From contig NZ_CP086610.1 of assembly GCF_020883495.1 (NCBI RefSeq), forward strand, positions 3,659,501 to 3,723,500: a stretch of DNA of 64,000 nt, written 5' to 3'. The position numbers and the translations under genes were made by a program. Source of the stretch: Shinella zoogloeoides (GTDB lineage: Bacteria > Pseudomonadota > Alphaproteobacteria > Rhizobiales > Rhizobiaceae). A model generated the notes under the pieces. It did not search any database and had not been told where the DNA came from. It worked only from the letters and a program-made list of their open reading frames with translations. Position 1 is the first letter of the stretch. Every line of letters starts with the position of its first letter. Shown here piece by piece: positions 43,144-51,904 of the stretch.

Positions 43144-43448
43144 GGTTTTCCTCCCTCGGCCACATGGCCAGAAACATGGCTGGCGGCCAAGACCGCCTTT
43201 CGAATGAATGGTCAGGCGGATTGCGCAGGGCACCCGCTGTCTTCATGCACTGGCCGCCCGACGCAGAATGCGGCTGGCGGCGAACGTCTGCCCGGGCAGG
43301 ATCGCCCTGCCAGGGCATCGACGGGCTTCGACAAGGGTGGGGAGGTTCCCCGTCGCGCCCGTCCGGTCTTTCAACCGTTACTTATATTGACGCCATGGCC
43401 GGACGCAGGCAAGCGCCGGCGGAAGGCGGCAGATCGGCCTTTGCCGGC
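43144..43448. other. Intergenic region between allA and puuE-uraD
   Basis: About 305 bp; both neighbours are on the minus strand, so it should hold the allA promoter. No gene, RNA or clear terminator was seen. Confidence 0.4.
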
Positions 43449-44867
43449 TCAGGCCGGCAGCAGCGCCTTGAGCCGCAGGAAGCCGATCCGCTCCACCTGC
43501 TTGCAGGCGGTGGCGAATTCGGCAGTGCGGTCATTGGCGATGCGCGTCTCGAAGGCGGCAAGAATGCTTGCCTTCGTGTTGTCGCGCACGGCGATGATGA
43601 AGGGGAAGCCGAACTTCTTCACATAGGCGTCGTTGAGCTCGGTGAAGCGGGTGCGCTCCTCGTCCGTCAGCGCGTCGAGGCCGGCGGATGCCTGTTCCTC
43701 GGTCGAGCTTGCCGTCAGGCGCTTGGCCTGCGCCAGCTTGCCGGCAAGGTCCGGGTGGGCGACGAGCACGCCGAGGCGTTCCTCTTCGCTTGCGGCGCGG
43801 AACTGGAAGGTCAGCGCGGCGGCAAGGCCGAGCGCGGTGTCGTGCGCCGGCGAAAGCTCGTCGGCCCAGGCGCGCTGCGCCACCCAGGGCGAATGCTCGA
43901 AGATGCTGCCGAAGCGTTCGACGAAGACATCTTCCGGCATCTGCGAAGGGCGCTCGGCAAGCGGCTGCGGCGGATGGGTCTTCGCCCAGTGCTCGGCGAT
44001 ATCGACACGCCGGGCGATCCAGACCTTCTCATGGCTCTGCACGTAGTCGATGAAGCGGGCGAGCGCCATGACGCGGCCGGGGCGGCCGAGCAGGCGGCAG
44101 TGCAGGCCGATGCTCATCATCTTCGCGCTGCCGGCCTTGCCTTCGGCATAGAGCGCGTCGAACGAATCCTTCAGGTAGGTGAAGAACTGGTCGCCGCTGT
44201 TGAAGCCCTGGGGCGTGGCGAAACGCATGTCGTTGGCGTCGAGCGTATAGGGGATGATGAGTTGCTGCTTGCCGCCGTGCTCGTACCAGTAGGGCAGGTC
44301 GTCGGCATAGGTGTCGGAAATGTAGTCGAAGCCGCCGGCTTCGGCCACGAGATCGACCGTGTTGACGGAACAGCGGCCCGTATACCAGCCGCGCGGCCGC
44401 TCGCCGGTGACGAGCGTGTGCAGGCGGATCGCCTCGGCGATGGCCGCGCGCTCGTCGTCCGGCGACATATCCTTGTGCTCGACCCATTTGAGGCCGTGCG
44501 AGGCGATTTCCCAGCCGGCCTCGATCATCGCCGCCACCTGGGCGGGCGAGCGCTTGAGGGCGGTGGCGACGCCGTAAACCGTGACGGGCACGTTCTTTTC
44601 CGTCAGCAGCCGGTGCAGGCGCCAGAAGCCGGCGCGCGCGCCGTATTCATAGATGGACTCCATGTTCCAGTGGCGCTGGCCCGGCCACTGCGCGGCGCCG
44701 ACGATCTCCGACAGGAAGGCTTCCGAGGCCGCGTCGCCATGCAGCACGCAGTTCTCGCCGCCTTCCTCGTAGTTCAGGACGAATTGTACGGCGACGCGCG
44801 CTTCGCCCGGCCAATTGGCGGCCGGCGGGGTCTGACCGTATCCGTGCATGTCACGGCAATATCGCAT
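43449..44867 (-). CDS. puuE: Fused allantoinase (PuuE) and OHCU decarboxylase (UraD)
   Basis: A 472-residue bifunctional protein. Residues 1 to about 305 are the polysaccharide-deacetylase-like, metal-independent allantoinase PuuE: VQFVLNYEEGGE, WEIASHGLKWVEHKDM, YTGRCSVNT and MMSIGLHCRLLGRP. Residues from about 315 on are OHCU decarboxylase: FGSIFEHSPWVAQRA with the catalytic His, VAHPDLAGK with another, and KFGFPFIIAVRDNTK. It makes S-allantoin from OHCU and then allantoate, so two consecutive steps are in one chain. The ATG at 44867 has GGAGGAG upstream. Confidence 0.92.
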   Translation of the reverse strand: MRYCRDMHGYGQTPPAANWPGEARVAVQFVLNYEEGGENCVLHGDAASEAFLSEIVGAAQWPGQRHWNMESIYEYGARAGFWRLHRLLTEKNVPVTVYGVATALKRSPAQVAAMIEAGWEIASHGLKWVEHKDMSPDDERAAIAEAIRLHTLVTGERPRGWYTGRCSVNTVDLVAEAGGFDYISDTYADDLPYWYEHGGKQQLIIPYTLDANDMRFATPQGFNSGDQFFTYLKDSFDALYAEGKAGSAKMMSIGLHCRLLGRPGRVMALARFIDYVQSHEKVWIARRVDIAEHWAKTHPPQPLAERPSQMPEDVFVERFGSIFEHSPWVAQRAWADELSPAHDTALGLAAALTFQFRAASEEERLGVLVAHPDLAGKLAQAKRLTASSTEEQASAGLDALTDEERTRFTELNDAYVKKFGFPFIIAVRDNTKASILAAFETRIANDRTAEFATACKQVERIGFLRLKALLPA

Positions 44868-45028
44868 GGAACGCTCCTCCAAACGTTGTTCGATGACGAA
44901 TGTCTAACCCAAGAATCGCCCGCGCCATTCCCCAGGAAAATTTGAAAGTCTCGAACGATCTTTCTGCTTTTCAGTGGAAAGAGGCTGGCAGATAGTGATT
45001 GCAGGCGCATTGTGTTCGGGAGGAAAAT

Positions 45029-45394
45029 ATGACGTCTCATTCGCACGGAGCGGGTCGGCTCACGACCCACGTTCTGGACACCGCACTGGGCAAGCCGGCG
45101 GAAGGCCTGCGCATCGACCTCTTCCGCGTCGAAGGCGACGCGTTCCATCTCATCAAGACGGTCGCGACGAACGACGACGGCCGCTGCGACGCGCCGCTTC
45201 TTTCGGGCGACGACATGAAGGCCGGCACCTACGAGCTGCGCTTCCACGCCGGCGACTATCTCGGCCGCTCGGGCGACGCCCCGATGTTCCTCGACATCAT
45301 CCCCATCCGCTTCGGCCTTGCCGACGAAGGCGCGCATTACCATGTGCCGCTTCTCGTCTCGCCGTACAGCTATTCCACCTATCGCGGGAGCTAA
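45029..45394 (+). CDS. uraH: 5-hydroxyisourate hydrolase
   Basis: A 121-residue transthyretin-like hydrolase. The active site His is in [14 protein letters not shown], Arg in the middle strand region (FRVEGD.. and [10 protein letters not shown]), and the terminal tetrapeptide YRGS is intact. It turns 5-hydroxyisourate into OHCU. ATG at 45029 has GGGAGG upstream. It opens the uraH-xdhABC operon and is divergent from puuE-uraD. Confidence 0.95.
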   Translation: MTSHSHGAGRLTTHVLDTALGKPAEGLRIDLFRVEGDAFHLIKTVATNDDGRCDAPLLSGDDMKAGTYELRFHAGDYLGRSGDAPMFLDIIPIRFGLADEGAHYHVPLLVSPYSYSTYRGS

Positions 45395-45398
45395 GCCC

Positions 45399-46883
45399 AT
45401 GGCGGCCGCCAAGATCCGCTCCGAACTGCGCTTCATCCTCAACGGTCAGGACGTCACCCTGCGCGACGTCGCGCCCGACCATACGCTGCTCGACTGGCTG
45501 CGCCTTTCCCGCTCGCTCAAGGGCACCAAGGAAGGCTGCGCCGAGGGCGACTGCGGCGCCTGCACGGTGCTGGTCGGCCGCCTTACCCCGCAGGGCGGGC
45601 TGGTCTATGAAGGCGTCAACGCCTGTATCCGCTTCATGGGCTCGCTCGACGGCTGTCATGTCGTGACGGTCGAGCATCTCGCCGGCAGCGGCGACAAGTT
45701 GCATCCCGTGCAGCAGGCCATGGTCGACTATCACGGCTCGCAGTGCGGTTTCTGCACGCCGGGCTTCGTCATGTCGCTCTATGCGCTGTGGATGCAGACG
45801 CCGAACCCCTCCGACGAGCAGATCGAAGTCGCGCTGCAGGGCAATCTCTGTCGTTGCACCGGCTACGAGCCGATCCTGCGCGCCGCCCGCGCCATCTCCG
45901 AATATGGCGGCACGGACAAGGATCCGCTGCTCGTCGAACGCACGACGATGATCGCGCGCCTCAAGGCGCTGCGTGATGGCGCCCGCGTCGAGATCGGCGA
46001 AGGCAAGCAGCGGTTCATCGTGCCGGCCAATCTCGACGATTTCGCCGCCGTGCTGGAAGCCTCGCCCACCGCCACGGTCGTCGCCGGCTCCACCGACGTC
46101 GGCCTCTGGGTGACGAAGCACATGCGCGACATCTCGCCCGTCGTCTTCATCGCCGGGCTGGACGAGTTGAAGTCGCTGTCCGTCAAGGACGGCGTGGTCA
46201 CCATTGGCGCAGGCGTCACCTATACCGAGGCCTTCGCCACACTCGCGCAGCATATTCCCGCGCTCGGCCCTCTCATCAACCGCATCGGCGGCCAGCAGGT
46301 GCGCAACATGGGCACGATCGGCGGCAACATCGCCAACGGCTCGCCCATCGGCGATACGCCCCCGGCGCTGATCGCGCTTGCCAGCAGGCTGACCTTGCGC
46401 AAGGGCGCTGAGCGGCGCACCATCTCCCTGCAGGACTTCTTCATCGCCTATGGCAAGCAGGACCGCCAGCCGGGCGAATTCGTCGAGGCCGTGCATGTGC
46501 CGGTGCCGCCGGCAGCGGAAAAGTTCGCCGTCTACAAGGTCACCAAGCGCCGCGACGAGGACATCACGGCAACGCTCGGCGCGTTCCGTCTGACGCTCGC
46601 CGCGGACGGTACGGTATCGGCCATCACCATCGCCTATGGCGGCATGGCGGCGACGCCGAAGCGCGCCTTCGCCGTGGAAAAGGCCCTTGTCGGCCAGCCG
46701 TGGACCGAGGCGACCGTCGAGGCGGCGATGGAGAAATACGCGGAAGACTACGCCCCGCTGACCGACATGCGCGCCACGGCCGAATACCGTGCGCTGGTCG
46801 CGAAGAACCTTCTCCTGCGGTTCTACATGGAAACCACATCCAGCGAGACGCCCGCACAGGTGTCCAGATACGAGGCTGCGTGA
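45399..46883 (+). CDS. xdhA: Xanthine dehydrogenase, small subunit
   Basis: A 494-residue FeS/FAD subunit. The first 2Fe-2S site is CAEGDCGACTV near residue 47, the second is CGFCTPGF with NLCRCTGYEP near 112-150. The FAD domain has AGSTDVGLW near 228 and TIGGNIANGSPIGDTPP near 306. It takes electrons from the molybdenum subunit. ATG at 45399, just after uraH. Confidence 0.95.
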   Translation: MAAAKIRSELRFILNGQDVTLRDVAPDHTLLDWLRLSRSLKGTKEGCAEGDCGACTVLVGRLTPQGGLVYEGVNACIRFMGSLDGCHVVTVEHLAGSGDKLHPVQQAMVDYHGSQCGFCTPGFVMSLYALWMQTPNPSDEQIEVALQGNLCRCTGYEPILRAARAISEYGGTDKDPLLVERTTMIARLKALRDGARVEIGEGKQRFIVPANLDDFAAVLEASPTATVVAGSTDVGLWVTKHMRDISPVVFIAGLDELKSLSVKDGVVTIGAGVTYTEAFATLAQHIPALGPLINRIGGQQVRNMGTIGGNIANGSPIGDTPPALIALASRLTLRKGAERRTISLQDFFIAYGKQDRQPGEFVEAVHVPVPPAAEKFAVYKVTKRRDEDITATLGAFRLTLAADGTVSAITIAYGGMAATPKRAFAVEKALVGQPWTEATVEAAMEKYAEDYAPLTDMRATAEYRALVAKNLLLRFYMETTSSETPAQVSRYEAA

Positions 46884-46886
46884 GCC

Positions 46887-49244
46887 ATGAACAAGCACCA
46901 CACTCCCGATCTCAAGGCTGAAAAGATCGACGGCGGCGTCCATTCGAGCGTTCGTCACGATTCCGCGCACAAGCACGTCGCGGGCACCGCCATCTATATC
47001 GACGACATCGCCGAGCCGGCGGGCACGCTGCATGCCGGTCTCGGCCTCTCCACCGTCGCGCACGGCGTCCTGAAATCCGTCGACCTTTCGGCGGTGCGCG
47101 CCGCTCCCGGCGTCGTCGACGTGCTGACATACGAGGATGTGCCCGGCGTCAACGACGTCTCGCCCTCGGGCATGAACGACGACCCGGTCTTCGCCGCCGG
47201 CAAGGTCGAATTCCACGGCCAGCCGATCTTCTGCGTCATCGCGGAAACCCGCGAGGAGGCCCGCCGCGCCGCGCGCCTCGCGAAGATCGAATACGAGGAG
47301 CTGCCGGCCGATATCGACATCTGGGACCTCGACGTCGAGACCCACCGTCAGGTCGTCACCCCGCTGACGCTGAAGCGCGGCGATCCGGCGACCGCGCTGA
47401 AGAACGCGCCGCGCCGCGTGAAGGGCCGCATGCGGCTCGGCGGTCAGGACCATTTCTACCTCGAAGGCCAGATTTCCTTCGCCGTTCCCGGCGAGGACGA
47501 CGAGGTCATGGTCTACTGCTCGACCCAGGGGCCGAGCGAGACGCAGCATATGATCGCCCATGCGCTCGGCGTGCCGAGCCATGCGGTGACGGTCGAGGTG
47601 CGCCGCATGGGCGGCGGCTTCGGCGGCAAGGAAACGCAGGCGAACCAGTGCGCCGCCATCGCGGCCATCGCCGCCAAGAAACTGAACCGCGCCGTCAAGG
47701 TCCGGCTCGACCGTGACGAGGACATGGTCGCCACCGGCAAGCGGCACGATTTCGCCATCGACTACGAGGTCGGCTTCGACGAGGAAGGCCGCATCCACGC
47801 CGTCGATTACACGTTCGCTCTCCGGGCCGGTTTCTCGGCGGACCTTTCCGGCCCGGTGGGCGACCGTGCCCTCTTCCATTGCGACAACAGCTACTTCTTC
47901 CCGCATGTGCACGCCAAGTCGGCGCCGCTCTACACCAACACCGTGTCGAACACCGCCTTCCGCGGCTTCGGCGGCCCGCAGGGCATGGTGGGGGCCGAGC
48001 GCGTCATCGACGAGGTGGCGTTTGCCGTCGGCAAGGACCCGCTCGAAATCCGCAAGCTGAATTTCTACGACGAGATGGGCGTGGAGGGTGAGCGCAACCT
48101 CACCCCCTACCACCAGAAGGTCGAGGACTGCATCATCCAGCGTGTCGTCGCCGAGCTGGAGGAAAGCGCTGATTATGCCGGCCGCCGCAAGGCCATCGCC
48201 GAATTCAACGCCAAGAGCCGTGTCGTCAAGCGCGGCCTTGCGCTGACGCCGGTGAAGTTCGGCATCTCCTTCACCAAGACGGAATCCAACCAGGCCGGCG
48301 CGCTGGTGCATGTCTACACGGACGGCTCCGTGCACATGAACCACGGCGGTACGGAAATGGGCCAGGGCCTGCACCTGAAGGTGGCGCAGGTGGTGGCGGA
48401 AGAGTTCCAGATCGACCTCGACCGCGTGAAGATCACCGCGACGACGACCGCCAAGGTGCCGAACACCTCGCCGACCGCCGCCTCCTCTGGCGCCGACCTC
48501 AACGGCATGGCCGCGCAGGACGCCGCCCGCCAGATCAAGGACCGGCTCATCGATTTCGCGGCGGAAAGCCATCAGGTGCCGCGCGATCAGGTTGTGTTCC
48601 TGCCCAACCGCGTGCGCATCGGCAATGCCGAGATATCGTTCAACGAGCTGGTGCGGCAGGCCTACATGTCGCGTGTGCAGCTCTCGGCGGCCGGCTTCTA
48701 CAAGACGCCGAAAATCCACTGGGACCGTTCCAAGGGCCGCGGCCACGCCTTCTACTACTTCGCCTATGGCGCGGCCTGCTCGGAAGTCTCCGTCGATACG
48801 CTCACCGGCGAATATGTCGTCGAGCGCACCGACATTCTGCACGATACCGGCCGTTCGCTGAACAAGATCATCGATATCGGCCAGATCGAGGGCGGCTTCA
48901 TCCAGGGCATGGGCTGGCTGACGACGGAGGAACTGTGGTGGGACGGCAAGGGGCGGCTGCGCACCCACGCGCCCTCCACCTACAAGATCCCGCTCGCCTC
49001 GGACCGGCCGAAGATCTTCAACGTGGCGCTCACCGACTGGTCGGAAGCCTACGAGCCGACGATCCACCGCTCCAAGGCGGTCGGCGAACCGCCGCTGCCG
49101 CTCGGCCTTGCCGTGCTGCACGCCCTTTCGGACGCCATCGCCAGCGTGGCGGATCACAAGATCTGCCCGCGCCTCGACGCCCCGGCGACGCCCGAATGCG
49201 TGCTGATGGCCATCGAGCGGCTGAAAGCCGCAAAGAAGGGGTGA
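46887..49244 (+). CDS. xdhB: Xanthine dehydrogenase, molybdenum subunit
   Basis: A 785-residue molybdopterin subunit that oxidises hypoxanthine and xanthine to urate. Signatures: GGGFGGKETQAN near residue 250, AFRGFGGPQGM near 350, TEMGQGLHLKVAQV near 490 and the catalytic Glu in VGEPPLPLGLAV near 730. It sits in one operon with xdhA (3-bp gap) and xdhC. Confidence 0.95.
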   Translation: MNKHHTPDLKAEKIDGGVHSSVRHDSAHKHVAGTAIYIDDIAEPAGTLHAGLGLSTVAHGVLKSVDLSAVRAAPGVVDVLTYEDVPGVNDVSPSGMNDDPVFAAGKVEFHGQPIFCVIAETREEARRAARLAKIEYEELPADIDIWDLDVETHRQVVTPLTLKRGDPATALKNAPRRVKGRMRLGGQDHFYLEGQISFAVPGEDDEVMVYCSTQGPSETQHMIAHALGVPSHAVTVEVRRMGGGFGGKETQANQCAAIAAIAAKKLNRAVKVRLDRDEDMVATGKRHDFAIDYEVGFDEEGRIHAVDYTFALRAGFSADLSGPVGDRALFHCDNSYFFPHVHAKSAPLYTNTVSNTAFRGFGGPQGMVGAERVIDEVAFAVGKDPLEIRKLNFYDEMGVEGERNLTPYHQKVEDCIIQRVVAELEESADYAGRRKAIAEFNAKSRVVKRGLALTPVKFGISFTKTESNQAGALVHVYTDGSVHMNHGGTEMGQGLHLKVAQVVAEEFQIDLDRVKITATTTAKVPNTSPTAASSGADLNGMAAQDAARQIKDRLIDFAAESHQVPRDQVVFLPNRVRIGNAEISFNELVRQAYMSRVQLSAAGFYKTPKIHWDRSKGRGHAFYYFAYGAACSEVSVDTLTGEYVVERTDILHDTGRSLNKIIDIGQIEGGFIQGMGWLTTEELWWDGKGRLRTHAPSTYKIPLASDRPKIFNVALTDWSEAYEPTIHRSKAVGEPPLPLGLAVLHALSDAIASVADHKICPRLDAPATPECVLMAIERLKAAKKG

Positions 49245-49248
49245 GACA

Positions 49249-50094
49249 ATGCCCGCCGCGCGCGAAGATATCAGGGATTTCCTTCGCCGCGAGCGGGCGG
49301 TCATCCTTGTCGAGGTAACGGGCGCGGCGGGGTCCACGCCGCGCGATACCGATGCCTGGATGCTGGTCTCCGAACGGGCGATCTTCGCGACCATCGGCGG
49401 CGGGCAACTCGAATATATGGCGATCGACCACGCGCGCCGGGCGCTACGCTCCGGCGCTGCCGCCGAGCCGATGAGCGTGCCGCTCGGCCCGGAGATCGGC
49501 CAGTGCTGCGGCGGCCACGTGGGCCTGTCCTTCGCGGCGGTCACCCCGGCGCTGGCAAGCGACCTCATCGCCCGCAGCGACAAGGAAATGGCCTCACGTC
49601 CGCATGTCTATGTCTTCGGCGCCGGCCATGTCGGCGATGCGCTCGCCCTGGCTCTGTCACTCGCCCCGCTGCGCGTCGTCCTCGTCGATACCCGCGAGGA
49701 CGAGCTGACCGCCTCCACGGTGCCGGGCATCGAAACCTGCCTCACCGCCATGCCGGAAGCCGTGGTGCGCGATGCGCCGGCCGGCAGCAGCTTCGTCATC
49801 CTGACCCACGACCACGCGCTCGATTTCCTCATCGCCGCCGAGGCGCTCAAGCGCCCGGACGCCGCCTATGTCGGCATGATCGGCTCCAAGACGAAACGCG
49901 CCACCTTCAAGAGCTGGCTGCTGCGCGAGATCGGCAATCCGGACCTTTTCGAAAACCTCGTCTGCCCCATCGGCGGCACGGCGCTTAAGGACAAGCGCCC
50001 GACCGTCATCGCGGCGCTCGCCACCGCCGAAATCATGACGGCGGCGCTGGTCTGGAAGCCGCAGCATGAGACGGCGGCATCCGGCCGGGGTTGA
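49249..50094 (+). CDS. xdhC: Xanthine dehydrogenase accessory protein
   Basis: A 281-residue XdhC, which delivers sulfurated molybdenum cofactor to XdhB. N-terminal EVTGAAGSTPRDTDAWM, the CCGGHV motif near residue 85, and a C-terminal Rossmann-like part with VFGAGHVGDALALAL. It ends head-on against the toxin gene, with the two stop codons adjacent. Confidence 0.93.
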   Translation: MPAAREDIRDFLRRERAVILVEVTGAAGSTPRDTDAWMLVSERAIFATIGGGQLEYMAIDHARRALRSGAAAEPMSVPLGPEIGQCCGGHVGLSFAAVTPALASDLIARSDKEMASRPHVYVFGAGHVGDALALALSLAPLRVVLVDTREDELTASTVPGIETCLTAMPEAVVRDAPAGSSFVILTHDHALDFLIAAEALKRPDAAYVGMIGSKTKRATFKSWLLREIGNPDLFENLVCPIGGTALKDKRPTVIAALATAEIMTAALVWKPQHETAASGRG

Positions 50095-50523
50095 TCAACC
50101 TGCCGGCAAGGGTGTCCACGGATTGAGGCACGGCACGCCGAAGGGCTGGAAATCCGCGACATTGCGCGTGACGAGAACCAGATTATGGGCAAGTGCGGTT
50201 GCCGCGATCATCGCATCGGCGCTCGGCCGGCGGTCCGGGGTGGGAAGCCTGCCGGCAAGTGCGGCAGCTTGCGCGTCGAAGGAGAGGATGCGGCCCTCAA
50301 AGGCCGGCAGCACTTTGCCGGTAAGCCAGAGGGCGAGGTCGTCGGCAAAGGCCGGATTGCGGCCCCGCTCCCGCGCGATGCCGAATTCGATCTCCATCAG
50401 GGTCACGGCCGAGAGATAGGCGTTCTCGATATCGAAAGCGTGCAGGAATGTCTGGAATTCCGGGCCTTGACGCTCGGGGCGGCGGGAAGCGGAGACGATA
50501 TTCGTATCCAGCAGGAAGGCCAT
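50095..50523 (-). CDS. vapC: VapC-type PIN-domain toxin
   Basis: A 142-residue PIN-domain RNase. The acidic cluster is visible: Asp6 in LLDTNIVS, Glu in TLMEIEFGI, Asp in SADAMIAATA near residue 103 and the last acidic near TRNVADF. It overlaps the antitoxin stop by one base. It likely cleaves tRNA or mRNA when the antitoxin is lost. Confidence 0.9.
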   Translation of the reverse strand: MAFLLDTNIVSASRRPERQGPEFQTFLHAFDIENAYLSAVTLMEIEFGIARERGRNPAFADDLALWLTGKVLPAFEGRILSFDAQAAALAGRLPTPDRRPSADAMIAATALAHNLVLVTRNVADFQPFGVPCLNPWTPLPAG

Positions 50524-50777
50524 CAGAGCGTCACGTCCCGGTCCGCGAAGCTGGCGCGTTCCGGTTCGAAGGCATCGTCGAACGGCGAATCGGCATGGTT
50601 CAAGGCGTCGTACAGGCTCCTGGACGCGCGCCAGTGATCCTTGAAATCGCTATAGCGAACCAGCACATAGCGTGCTTCGCCGTGCTCCGTGATGACGAGG
50701 GGGCCGTCATTCGCGGCCTTCTTCGCCTTGCTCGGGTTCTGGTTGAAATCGCCGCTGGTCATGGAGGCGAGGGGCAT
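50523..50777 (-). CDS. Phd/YefM-type antitoxin
   Basis: An 84-residue antitoxin. The N-terminal DNA-binding part reads TSGDFNQNPSKAKKAA near residue 6, and GPLVITEHGEARYVLV follows; the acidic C terminus would bind the VapC toxin. The ATG at 50777 (MPLASMTS) is preferred over a TTG at 50807 that lies inside the operator palindrome; GGAG is upstream. Its own operator lies just before it. Confidence 0.85.
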   Translation of the reverse strand: MPLASMTSGDFNQNPSKAKKAANDGPLVITEHGEARYVLVRYSDFKDHWRASRSLYDALNHADSPFDDAFEPERASFADRDVTL

Positions 50778-50791
50778 TTGGGTACTCCAAT

Positions 50792-50819
50792 CTAGTATAT
50801 TTTTCAATAAATATACTAG
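50792..50819. promoter_or_regulatory. Operator palindrome of the toxin-antitoxin pair
   Basis: CTAGTATATTT and AAATATACTAG form a perfect 11-bp inverted repeat with a 6-bp spacer, 15 bp before the antitoxin start. It also covers the stop codon of the upstream LysR gene. Likely site of autorepression by the toxin-antitoxin complex. Confidence 0.7.
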
Positions 50820-51763
50820 GCTTCGACCTCCATTTCAATGACCTGCTCCTCGCCCAGCAATTTGCCAATGAGCCGCTGACAGCGCTCCGCCATGAAATCG
50901 ATCATCAGGCGGACCTTCGGGTCCTGGAAGCGCTTGTGCGGATAGATCGCGGCGAGCTGGACGGTGGCGGGCGGGCTGTCTTTCAGGATTTCCACCAGCC
51001 GGCCTTCGGCGAGATGGGCCTTTACCTCGAAGAGCGGCTTGTTGATGATGCCACGGCCTTCCAGCGCCCATTGGGTGAGTACGTCGCCGTCGTCGCTGTC
51101 ATAGGGGCCGCCGACCTCGAACTTGCGCGGGCCTTCGGCCGTCACCAGCGTCCAGTAATATTCCTTGGAGCCGGGATAGCGCAGCAGGAGACAGTCGTGC
51201 TTGTCGGCGATCAGCGCGTCCGCCGTCTTCGGCGTGCCGCGGCGGGAAAGATAGTCCGGCGAGGCGCAGAGCACGCGCTCGCATTTGAGGATGCCGCGCA
51301 TGCGCAGGTTGGAATCCTCGAGCACGCCGAGCTTGAAGGCGACGTCGACGCCTTCGGCAAGGATATCGACATTGTGGTCCGACAGGCGCACGCGCACCTC
51401 GATGTCGGGATATTTGTCGTGGAATTCGGGAATGCCCGACGCAATGAGGCGCCGGCCGATGCCGAGCGGAGCGGTGATGCGCAGCGACCCCTTGGGGTTG
51501 CGCGAGAGATCGGCGATCGCCGCTTCCGCCTCGTTCACCGCCTCGATGATCTTCACCGCGCCCTCGTAGAAGACGCGGCCGTGCTCGGTTGGGGAAAGCT
51601 TGCGCGTCGTGCGGTTGAACAGCCGCACGCCGAGATGGCGCTCCAGCTCCTTGATGCGATTGCTGGCGACCGCGGGCGTGACGCGCTGGTCGCGGCCCGC
51701 CGCCGAAAGGGTACCGAGTTCGACCACGCGAACGAAGACGCGTACATTATCGAGATAGGACAT
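50816..51763 (-). CDS. LysR-family regulator, probable purine-catabolism regulator
   Basis: A 315-residue LysR protein with a clear winged helix (RVFVRVVELGTLSAAGRDQRVTPAVASNRI; core SAAGRDQRVTPAV) and a type-2 periplasmic-binding effector domain. It lies between the xdh operon and the divergent puuD gene, so it is the natural regulator of puuD-guaD and perhaps xdhABC. ATG at 51763 gives the standard MSYLDNVRVF start. Effector unknown; urate is a guess. Confidence 0.88.
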   Translation of the reverse strand: MSYLDNVRVFVRVVELGTLSAAGRDQRVTPAVASNRIKELERHLGVRLFNRTTRKLSPTEHGRVFYEGAVKIIEAVNEAEAAIADLSRNPKGSLRITAPLGIGRRLIASGIPEFHDKYPDIEVRVRLSDHNVDILAEGVDVAFKLGVLEDSNLRMRGILKCERVLCASPDYLSRRGTPKTADALIADKHDCLLLRYPGSKEYYWTLVTAEGPRKFEVGGPYDSDDGDVLTQWALEGRGIINKPLFEVKAHLAEGRLVEILKDSPPATVQLAAIYPHKRFQDPKVRLMIDFMAERCQRLIGKLLGEEQVIEMEVEA

Positions 51764-51904
51764 GATTCTTTCTACCACATTGGCGTGCGGAGCAAAGTGG
51801 GCGGCCATCTTTTAGATTTTTTTGAAAGACTTGGGGATTCCCCGGGATTTCCGGGTAAATAACTTGATGGCAAACAAGCTTATGGAAAATGGGTGGAGGA
51901 CCCT

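Noticed and set aside
45297..49583. A 1428-codon open frame on the minus strand across uraH-xdhABC
   Set aside because: It is antisense to well-recognised xdhA and xdhB genes and has no domain similarity. High GC in the real genes leaves the opposite strand free of stops.
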